From G039029935 sp039029935 (GTDB lineage Bacteria; Chloroflexota; Anaerolineae; Caldilineales; Caldilineaceae), in NCBI GenBank assembly GCA_039029935.1, contig JBCCFC010001030.1, positions 1 to 5,077 on the forward strand: a stretch of DNA of 5,077 bases. The letters run 5' to 3'. Under the pieces are notes generated by a model. The model saw only the letters and a list, made by a program, of their open reading frames with translations, searched no databases and was not told where the DNA came from. Positions 1-5,077 of this stretch are shown in pieces. The first letter of the stretch is position 1, and every line of letters begins with the position of its first letter. The position numbers were made by a program, and so were the translations under genes.

Positions 1-1
1 A

Positions 2-385
2 GAAATTGTCATTGATTGGGGGGATGACTTTAGTGAGGAAAGGTTTATGGACTATATTCAATATAAGCTGTCCTTAGATGAGGAGGGTATGGAGATAGAC
101 ATGTCGAAACCAGAGGAGATGCACGAGATGCAAATGCGAGCGGATAGTCTATTGACAGAAGCCGTCGGTTTGCTCAAACCAGTTGAGCAACAGGTGATTG
201 ACCTTATCTATTATAAAAGCCTAAACAGCAACGAGATTGGTCAACGAATCAACAAAAAACCAGGAACCGTTCGGCAGATTCATAGCAGGGCGAAAACCAA
301 AATTCAGAAATACATCAATACACACATTGGCTCTGACCCATCGCAAGGAAAGATAGGTTTTTTGAATTTTATACTGAGGAAATAA
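2..385 (+). CDS. ECF-type sigma-70 family RNA polymerase sigma factor, C-terminal part (5'-truncated by window edge)
   Basis: This is the last 127 residues of a protein that directs RNA polymerase to promoters. The visible family signature is sigma region 4, at about nt 152-319. It starts LLKPVEQQVIDLIYYKSL, followed by a helix-turn-helix (NEIGQRINKKPGTVRQIHSR) and a basic helix AKTKIQKYI, matching the -35-recognising Sigma70_r4 layout of ECF sigmas. The frame has no stop from nt 2 to the TAA at 383-385. The ATG at 47 therefore sits inside the acidic linker (DEEGMEIDMSKPEEMHEM) between regions 2 and 4, and the true start and region 2 lie upstream of the window. A short tail of about 22 residues after region 4 (SDPSQGKIGFLNFILRK) ends in a hydrophobic-basic stretch. 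The gene is six bases upstream of the large membrane-protein gene and surely co-transcribed with it. Being a sigma factor is well supported; its regulon and exact ECF group cannot be told from this fragment. Confidence 0.88.
   Translation, partial: EIVIDWGDDFSEERFMDYIQYKLSLDEEGMEIDMSKPEEMHEMQMRADSLLTEAVGLLKPVEQQVIDLIYYKSLNSNEIGQRINKKPGTVRQIHSRAKTKIQKYINTHIGSDPSQGKIGFLNFILRK
376..381 (+). promoter_or_regulatory. Ribosome-binding site for the giant membrane-protein gene
   Basis: GAGGAA lies 10 bases before the ATG at 392 and overlaps the final codons of the sigma gene, whose stop is at 383-385. It fixes the start of the large gene at 392. It also implies translational coupling: ribosomes finishing the sigma gene would open or feed this site. 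Confidence 0.75.
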
Positions 386-391
386 CAAATC

Positions 392-3300
392 ATGAACCAA
401 TTAAACACAAACTCCCCCAAAGACATTGGGTCAATTGTACTCGACCGCAACAGTCGGTATTTAAAGTCTGACCCACAACCAAAAGAGAGCGATCAGGCTG
501 CACGTGATCTTGGGCGTTTTCTGCACGCGCAAAGGAGTTATGCAAATCTTTCCATGCGTGTACTGGCTGAGAAAACAGGGCTATCCCTCGACATGATTGT
601 CGATTTAGAGTCTGGTTTATGTCCATCTGATCAAATTGAGCAAGAAACGTTGGAGAAACTTGCCAAGGCTCTCAACATCAATATCAATCGGCTAGTACTC
701 ATGCTCGACCGCCCCCTGCCACAACGGAGTGTTGTACGCTCTTGGATCGCGTGGTTGCGACACCGCCTGTTCCTGCTGTTTATCTTGCTCCTCAGCTTGT
801 ACCTTGTGCCATGCTCAACGGGTTCGGGACAGCGGTTGCAGAACGAGGCATCACTGCCTCCTGTATTGCCAGAGGGCATAACGGTTGTTAATGACAAGGT
901 TCCAAGCTGTACCGGGAAATTCTTGGCTTGTCCAATAGGTATACACCCTGATTATGAGCCCGCTCCTTGGGGGAAGCCAGAGATTGGGCTTTATCCACAA
1001 AAGCATTATGGACACAAAGAGCTTTTTTACAGCCACCCGCCTCTGGTCAAAATGAACGCCATCCCGATTGCGCCTATTGTTGCTGTTGTTGAGGAAACAG
1101 ACCCTCGTAAGAAGTGGCTTCAACAAGTCTATACACATATTCAGCAGACAATGGCGACCCTGTATGCTTGGTTTGCAGCCCTGATGCCGATGATCATTGC
1201 TATGTTGACTGCCCTGCTTTTCTATCGTGCTTTCTGGCGCAACCCGTTTTCTGGCGATGGGGCTGTCGGATTTCATCGGATTGAACGGTCTGTTCAATCT
1301 GCTGTTGAAAATTGTGCGGCAGTAGGCGAGCGGATAGTGGCAGGCTTTCCGACACGCATGACACGTAGCCTGCACTATGGGCTAATGTTGTTGTGTGTGG
1401 GGTGGATTGTGGGGTCGGGTCTATTGACCAATTTGCCACCCATCCCACAGAACGGCAGTCAGATTAGCAAAACAGACCATATAAAGATTGCCTCATCAGA
1501 TACCAACTTTATTCCGGTTGATCCGCGTACACTGCCAAATCTCCAAGATATGACATTGGATAGTCGGAATGTCGGTATTCATGATGCGGATGTTGTAAAG
1601 ATGATGGTACGAGCAGATAGCAATCGGCATTTTTACGACGCGGTATCCTTTGCCAGTGTTCAGTCTTTTGTGCGCGGTGGCGATGAATGGATGCCTGTTA
1701 GTGTACAAAAAGAAGAGAGTTACTATCGTATTCTTCATGCAACACGCAGTTCAAGGCAAGTGTATGAGAGCGGCTCGTATGATTTGATCCCAACGCGCTT
1801 AAAACGTCTTTTGGAATCGCAATCAAAACAAATTGCAGAGACGCATACCGCCCCAATAGCTACATATCACTATATGAGTGCCAAAACGAATGAGTCGAGT
1901 ATGCCATTTGACTGCGCAAGTGTACGCAGTATTCCAGTGCATGAGTGCAAAGCACTGGTTGCGCTATACACAAGCACCAATGGTGATCAATGGCGTCATA
2001 ACGATGGTTGGTTAGAGACATCAACCCCTTGTGATTGGTATGGTGTGACTTGTGCTGCTAACACAACACATCCAGACAATACAATGCAGTCTGGAGACTC
2101 TGAACATGATGAAGCGTTGGACTGGCTGCTATCTGATGATCTTTCAACGCTTACACCCGAAGCGTTGAACATGGTACTCCACGATGCATTACGTGCGGTT
2201 GAGCCAAAAATCGATTGGCTGGACATTGGCTTTTGCTCAATGGATGGATGTTCAATGCAACCAAAATACATCAGCCCCAATCACCTGTTTGCGATTCCTG
2301 CAAGTCGGTGGGGTAATTTGTTTGATGCATTGTGGCATCGAGCGAACAAACATGATATCGGAGCCGATGCCGTGTACCCTATTTTGGAACATGAAAATGA
2401 GGTAGCGAGAGTAGACCCCGATGATAGCATGCAAGTATTCAAATGGTTGCCGGATGGTGAGATTAACGCCTCATCTTTAACAGAAGAGCCGCGTTTTCAT
2501 ATCACAGCAATCGACCTGAGCAACAATCAGTTAATCGGCAGCATTCCATCCGAGCTTGGTAATCTTTCGAGCTTGACCTATCTTGGGCTTGATGACAATT
2601 ACTTAATGGGGAACATGCCATCCGAACTTGGCAATCTTTCAAAGTTGACCTTTTTATATCTGGCGAGTAATCAACTTAGTGGAGAGATCCCGCCAGAGCT
2701 TGGCAATCTATCAAATCTTGTACGACTCCATGCGTATAAGAACGAGTTGAGTGGTCCGTTACCAGCGGAGTTGGGGAATCTGACAGCCTTAAAAATTCTT
2801 GATTTGAGCGAAAATGAACTCTCTAGACTTCCCGCCGAGCTGAACCATCTCACAAAGTTGACGGAGTTGCGTCTTAGCAACAATCAATTTCGTAGCCTGC
2901 CATCGGCGTTATGGGAGCTTACAGAGTTAAGGATGCTAGAAATGAACCATAATCAACTCATCACCATACCGCCAGGGATTGGAAATCTGTCCAAATTGGT
3001 ATCGCTTCATCTTCAAAGCAATGAGTTGCACAGTTTGCCATCCGAAATTGGTCTGCTCGCAAAATTAACCCATCTATCGCTTGGCGGAAATCGGCTTGCG
3101 ACAATTCCACCAACAATCGGCAATCTATCCAACCTAACCAAGCTAGACTTGTGCAATAACCAATTGACTGAACTGCCACCGGAAATCAGCAACCTTGCCC
3201 GTCTACAAACGCTCTACCTTCATGGAAATCGGCTACAAAATATTGAGATTGAGCTTGGCTCGATTGCAAATGTGCAGGATGTGGCGAAGCTAGAGTTTGT

Positions 3301-4843
3301 TATCAACAAAGGGCTATTCGATCAGCAGGACGACAAGATTGGCTCTGGTAATGCCTTTGTGTGGACAGAAACACCGCTCTATATTGCCAATCAATCTGGT
3401 TTTGTGGATCAGCAGTTGCAGGGAGATGTGACCTTTGATTGGGGACCTATGGATACATGGTTGGCATCGTTATCACCACCATCCCTCGATGCAAAGACAA
3501 GGAGGGAGTGGCTGTATGAGCATGAGTGGAAAACGGTTGAATTGTATAAAAAACAGGCACAAGGTGTCTTGGGACATGAGGTACAGCTCTCTTTTGACCC
3601 ATCTGTGGTGCGCTCTATTGTCACAGATGAGGATGGCAATCTATATGCCCTATTTTCAGATGACCGTTTGCGGACGAGGTTTCATCCTGATTATACCCAG
3701 AGCGACATGATTATTGATAACAGTGATGGTCTGCCAGCGGTAACAATGACTGGAGATTGGGATGTTAGTACAATCATCAACGGTTTTTATGATACTGACT
3801 ACATCTATGGTCAGCAGTCATTAGGCGCAGAACATGTTCGCTTTATGCCGGATATGCCAACCTGTGGTGAGTATGATGTCTATGCGTGGTGGACAGATGG
3901 GCCTCATCGAGCATCAAATACACCGATTGTCATCTACGATGGCGAGGGGTTAGAAACGGTTATCAGCATGAATCAACAGATCAATGGTGAACGGTGGAAT
4001 CTACTGGGGACGTATCAATTTGCGGCGGGAACATCCAACTATGTGGAATTTCAGGCAGCAGGAGCCGATGGCGTAGTCATTGCCGATGCCGTTCGCTTTG
4101 TGCAGATGAGCAACAAGTGTGCGTCCACACTGCGGCTGGCAAAGGCTGGGTTGGAACAATTGGCCTTGCTCAATGCGATAGCTCCCCATCACTCAACCCC
4201 CCATAGCACAATCCAACCCTCACCAAAGACACCGATTCAACTGGATGTGATTGCGCATAATGTTGACGCTGATGTGGATGATCTTTTGAAAATTGTGAGT
4301 ACAGTATCGCCCATAGATCAAAATACGCATCATGTGTATCGTGAATTCACGCCGGATACCAGTAATAGTTTCGTCATGATTAAGGAGTTTCGCTATGTTA
4401 CACAGTACAAATACAGTCTCAGGCAAAACAGCCTCAAGCAAAACAGTCTCAATGCAAACAATACCATCCCTGTTGCAATTGAAGGGGATTGTCATGGTAG
4501 TGGCCTTATCAATTCAACTGATTTGTCAACATGTGTCTATGATGTATTTAGTCGTGATGGCATCCAGTGGTTAGCTCATCTGCCACATACCATCGAGTCA
4601 ACAAACATCAATGCACCAGATGATCCTGTTCTGTTGAAAAAGCCGCGCGGTCTACCCGCTCTAGCCCCCTTTAAGACGCTGGATACAGGCAAACGCTTGG
4701 TCAGTTTTCTACGTGTCCAGTGGCGTTCCATCATTCGACCCTTGCTTGACTTTCTCTATGTCAAAACATCACAACAAAAATGGAATGGGGTTGTATGGAT
4801 GGATTCTAACACGCCCCCCTTGCCAACAATGACACGCCTCTAA
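392..4843 (+). CDS. Giant membrane-tethered XRE-HTH protein with LRR, golvesin-like and dockerin-like ectodomain (1483 aa)
   Basis: No named family covers the whole protein. Domains in order: XRE-type helix-turn-helix (residues 36-106); membrane segments at about 126-141, 254-278 and 328-348; a region of no recognised fold (350-515); an LRR N-cap-like motif (519-554); an insert (555-702); eleven leucine-rich repeats (704-960); an unassigned Trp- and charge-rich stretch (985-1100); a golvesin/Xly-CBD-like domain (1106-1237); a Pro/Ser/His-rich linker; a dockerin-like half motif (1364-1390); and a basic tail. Seven arginines between segments 2 and 3, and none required outside, give N-in, C-out topology, so about 1135 residues are extracytoplasmic. 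The start at 392 is supported by GAGGAA at 376-381. The gene follows the sigma gene by six bases and ends before a strong terminator. The likely role is a surface sensor or adhesin coupled to cytoplasmic gene control; this is inferred from architecture. The coding call is near certain, the function is not. Confidence 0.95.
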   Translation: MNQLNTNSPKDIGSIVLDRNSRYLKSDPQPKESDQAARDLGRFLHAQRSYANLSMRVLAEKTGLSLDMIVDLESGLCPSDQIEQETLEKLAKALNININRLVLMLDRPLPQRSVVRSWIAWLRHRLFLLFILLLSLYLVPCSTGSGQRLQNEASLPPVLPEGITVVNDKVPSCTGKFLACPIGIHPDYEPAPWGKPEIGLYPQKHYGHKELFYSHPPLVKMNAIPIAPIVAVVEETDPRKKWLQQVYTHIQQTMATLYAWFAALMPMIIAMLTALLFYRAFWRNPFSGDGAVGFHRIERSVQSAVENCAAVGERIVAGFPTRMTRSLHYGLMLLCVGWIVGSGLLTNLPPIPQNGSQISKTDHIKIASSDTNFIPVDPRTLPNLQDMTLDSRNVGIHDADVVKMMVRADSNRHFYDAVSFASVQSFVRGGDEWMPVSVQKEESYYRILHATRSSRQVYESGSYDLIPTRLKRLLESQSKQIAETHTAPIATYHYMSAKTNESSMPFDCASVRSIPVHECKALVALYTSTNGDQWRHNDGWLETSTPCDWYGVTCAANTTHPDNTMQSGDSEHDEALDWLLSDDLSTLTPEALNMVLHDALRAVEPKIDWLDIGFCSMDGCSMQPKYISPNHLFAIPASRWGNLFDALWHRANKHDIGADAVYPILEHENEVARVDPDDSMQVFKWLPDGEINASSLTEEPRFHITAIDLSNNQLIGSIPSELGNLSSLTYLGLDDNYLMGNMPSELGNLSKLTFLYLASNQLSGEIPPELGNLSNLVRLHAYKNELSGPLPAELGNLTALKILDLSENELSRLPAELNHLTKLTELRLSNNQFRSLPSALWELTELRMLEMNHNQLITIPPGIGNLSKLVSLHLQSNELHSLPSEIGLLAKLTHLSLGGNRLATIPPTIGNLSNLTKLDLCNNQLTELPPEISNLARLQTLYLHGNRLQNIEIELGSIANVQDVAKLEFVINKGLFDQQDDKIGSGNAFVWTETPLYIANQSGFVDQQLQGDVTFDWGPMDTWLASLSPPSLDAKTRREWLYEHEWKTVELYKKQAQGVLGHEVQLSFDPSVVRSIVTDEDGNLYALFSDDRLRTRFHPDYTQSDMIIDNSDGLPAVTMTGDWDVSTIINGFYDTDYIYGQQSLGAEHVRFMPDMPTCGEYDVYAWWTDGPHRASNTPIVIYDGEGLETVISMNQQINGERWNLLGTYQFAAGTSNYVEFQAAGADGVVIADAVRFVQMSNKCASTLRLAKAGLEQLALLNAIAPHHSTPHSTIQPSPKTPIQLDVIAHNVDADVDDLLKIVSTVSPIDQNTHHVYREFTPDTSNSFVMIKEFRYVTQYKYSLRQNSLKQNSLNANNTIPVAIEGDCHGSGLINSTDLSTCVYDVFSRDGIQWLAHLPHTIESTNINAPDDPVLLKKPRGLPALAPFKTLDTGKRLVSFLRVQWRSIIRPLLDFLYVKTSQQKWNGVVWMDSNTPPLPTMTRL
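497..709 (+). other. XRE-type helix-turn-helix domain of the giant protein (residues 36-106)
   Basis: The segment begins AARDLGRFLHAQR and continues through LSMRVLAEKTGLSLDMIVDLESG to LEKLAKALNININRLVLML. This is the five-helix pattern of Cro/C1-type domains: LxxxR, then S-xxxLAxxTGLS (turn), then the IxxLExG recognition helix and LxxLAxALN. It lies before the first membrane segment and is therefore cytoplasmic. Cro/C1-like domains usually bind operator DNA. RodZ-type membrane proteins use a similar fold to bind MreB instead, so DNA binding here is likely but not proven. Confidence 0.82.
764..1435 (+). other. Three-segment membrane domain with extracytoplasmic and cytoplasmic loops (residues about 125-348)
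   Basis: Segment 1 (LFLLFILLLSLYLVP, 126-140) is preceded by RSWIAWLRHR and exits the cytoplasm. A loop of about 112 residues, rich in Pro, His and Tyr with a cysteine pair at 173/180, lies outside. Segment 2 (about 254-278, from MATLYAWFAALMP to LLFY) returns. The loop 279-327 carries Arg at 279, 283, 296, 299, 314, 322 and 325, as expected for an inside loop. Segment 3 (about 328-348) leads to the large ectodomain. Boundaries are estimated by eye from hydrophobicity and the positive-inside rule. Confidence 0.72.
1943..2500 (+). other. LRR N-cap-like motif interrupted by a 148-residue insert (residues 518-703)
   Basis: Residues 519-554 contain CKALVALYTSTNGDQW, then NDGW and PCDWYGVTC. This is the cysteine-paired cap that in plant-type and many bacterial LRR proteins sits directly before the first repeat. 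Here GVTC (551-554) is separated from the first repeat (704) by about 148 residues. The insert is acidic (for example SDDLSTLTPE) and has its own cysteine pair at 615/620. Its fold is not recognised. The cap is confidently identified. Whether the insert is a domain or a long loop is unknown. Confidence 0.7.
2501..3271 (+). repeat. Leucine-rich repeat array, eleven units (residues 704-960)
   Basis: Four 24-residue units (starting at residues 704, 728, 752 and 776) follow the plant-type pattern LxxLxLxxNxLxGxIPxELGNLSx. Seven 23-residue units follow (starting at 800, 823, 846, 869, 892, 915 and 938) with the pattern LxxLxLxxNxLxxLPxxIGNLxx. The array forms a curved solenoid, usually used to bind proteins or glycans, and should lie outside the cell. 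At DNA level units 1-3 still show similarity at an exact 72-bp period: the blocks starting at 2546 and 2618 match at 28 of 33 bases. The last unit is degenerate (NIEIELGSIANVQ) and probably acts as the C-cap. Confidence 0.95.
3707..4102 (+). other. Golvesin/Xly CBD-like domain of the giant protein (residues 1106-1237)
   Basis: The segment starts IIDNSDG and continues with TGDW (1120-1123), YDVYAWWTDG (1161-1170), NQQINGERWNLLGTYQF (1194-1210) and ADGVVIADAVRFV (1225-1237). These are the conserved landmarks of the golvesin C-terminal / xanthan-lyase carbohydrate-binding-like beta-sandwich family, known from bacterial surface and secreted proteins. The length of about 132 residues is that of a complete domain. 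Binding to carbohydrate or cell surface is inferred from the family. Confidence 0.85.
4415..4459 (+). repeat. Three tandem 15-bp in-frame units
   Basis: Units at 4415-4429, 4430-4444 and 4445-4459 read AGTCTCAGGCAAAAC, AGCCTCAAGCAAAAC and AGTCTCAATGCAAAC. They encode SLRQN, SLKQN and SLNAN (residues 1342-1356) in the linker before the dockerin-like motif. The 15-bp period keeps the frame, so the copy number could change without breaking the gene. Confidence 0.85.
4481..4570 (+). other. Dockerin-like half motif, degenerate (residues 1364-1393)
   Basis: EGDCHGSGLINSTDLSTCVYDVF resembles the first half of the GDCNGDGxVxxxDLSxxVxEIF-type dockerin repeats found in Chloroflexota surface proteins. 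Of the usual calcium-loop ligands, D1366 (position 1), N1374 (9) and D1377 (12) remain, but positions 3 and 5 are His1368 and Ser1370 instead of Asn and Asp. No second half repeat follows. Calcium binding or cohesin docking is therefore doubtful. Confidence 0.55.
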
Positions 4844-4872
4844 TTTTTCTGCATAAACCGTCTTTTTTCTTC

Positions 4873-4907
4873 AAGGCACTGGTAATCGCCCAGTGCCTTT
4901 TTCTTTT
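4873..4907 (+). terminator. Intrinsic (Rho-independent) terminator of the sigma/giant-protein unit
   Basis: A perfect 10-bp stem (AAGGCACTGG at 4873-4882 with CCAGTGCCTT at 4890-4899) encloses the 7-base loop TAATCGC. The T-rich run TTTTTCTTTT (4898-4907) follows. It lies 29 bases after the stop of the giant gene. The opposite strand lacks a matching T-run, so it acts in the + direction only. Confidence 0.9.
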
Positions 4908-4978
4908 CCATAAAACGAATTTAGACTAAAAGCAACGATAGATTATACATCTAGCCATATCGCTTGGATTCGGTCTAC

Positions 4979-5008
4979 TTGCCAAATTTATCTCAGGCGG
5001 ATTATACT
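4979..5008 (+). promoter_or_regulatory. Sigma-70-type promoter for the downstream gene
   Basis: TTGCCA (4979-4984, five of six to the -35 consensus) and TATACT (5003-5008, five of six to the -10) are 18 bases apart. They lie just after a terminator and before an ATG-started frame. Initiation would fall near 5015, leaving a leader of about ten bases. This is a motif-only prediction. Confidence 0.5.
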
Positions 5009-5023
5009 TTAAACGGGTAGAAA

Positions 5024-5077
5024 ATGGACTTTCTCGAAAGACTGGAAGTTCAAGGCAAGAAGGGAATCAAGCTCAGA
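5024..5077 (+). CDS. Start of a possible downstream gene, product unknown (3'-truncated by window edge)
   Basis: The ATG at 5024 opens a frame reading MDFLERLEVQGKKGIKLR that stays open to the last base. A TAG at 5018-5020 rules out an earlier start in this frame. The ribosome-binding site is weak: GGG at 5015-5017 with six bases to the ATG. The strongest support is position, since it follows a terminator and a good promoter. Eighteen residues are too few to recognise a family, and chance openness over this length is common. Confidence 0.35.
   Translation, partial: MDFLERLEVQGKKGIKLR

Noticed and set aside
47..385. ATG at 47 as the true start of the sigma gene
   Set aside because: The frame is open upstream to base 2 with sigma-like acidic linker sequence. 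A 112-residue product would lack region 2, and no convincing ribosome-binding site precedes the ATG.
497..709. RodZ identity for the giant protein
   Set aside because: The HTH then membrane order is RodZ-like, but RodZ has one membrane segment and a small periplasmic domain, and its HTH begins near residue 10. The sigma neighbour and LRR ectodomain do not fit.
794..826. Lipobox-like LVPC at the end of the first membrane segment (residues 138-141)
   Set aside because: It lies about 125 residues in, after a folded HTH domain. It is not a signal peptide, and the -1 Pro does not fit a lipobox.
2501..3271. CRISPR-like array
   Set aside because: The 69-72 bp periodicity is that of coding leucine-rich repeats in one continuous frame, with no identical repeats and no spacers.
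390..4495. Minus-strand and alternative-frame open frames of 60-174 codons across the large gene (for example 851-1375 and 1996-2280 on -)
   Set aside because: They lie wholly inside the well-supported 392-4843 frame, show no recognisable domains and have low-complexity, Cys/Ser/His-rich translations typical of antisense shadows.
4737..4765. Fourth membrane segment near the C-terminus
   Set aside because: The hydrophobic stretch is short and interrupted by Arg and Asp (RSIIRPLLDFLYVK), so an amphipathic helix is more likely.

Overview
The window looks bacterial, of moderate GC by eye. It holds one transcription unit read on the + strand, plus the start of whatever lies downstream. A very large surface protein that combines plant-like leucine-rich repeats, a golvesin-type domain and a dockerin-like half repeat, placed behind an ECF-like sigma factor, fits Chloroflexota (Anaerolineae, Caldilineae or Herpetosiphon-like) best. 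That assignment rests on recalled domain style, not on a marker gene, so it is tentative.

Layout: (1) 2-385 is the 3' part of an ECF-type sigma factor gene. Its frame is open to the window's left edge, so the N-terminal region-2 half lies outside. (2) 392-4843, six bases later, encodes a 1483-residue membrane protein. It has a cytoplasmic XRE-type helix-turn-helix, three predicted membrane segments, and an extracytoplasmic part of about 1135 residues. That part carries a split LRR N-cap, eleven LRRs, a golvesin/Xly-CBD-like domain and a decayed dockerin-like motif. (3) 4873-4907 is a clear intrinsic terminator closing the unit. (4) 4908-5077 holds a good sigma-70-type promoter followed by an ATG-started frame that runs off the right edge.

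How they may work together: the sigma gene and the giant gene are almost certainly co-transcribed, and the second gene's ribosome-binding site lies in the last codons of the first. The giant protein has the topology of a membrane-tethered sensor or regulator: a DNA-binding-type domain inside and a protein- or glycan-binding ectodomain outside. A plausible model is that it senses a surface ligand or neighbour and controls, or acts alongside, the sigma factor. No canonical anti-sigma zinc motif is visible, so this is inference. The pair is the most interesting content of the window. All minus-strand open frames seen are shadows of the large gene.
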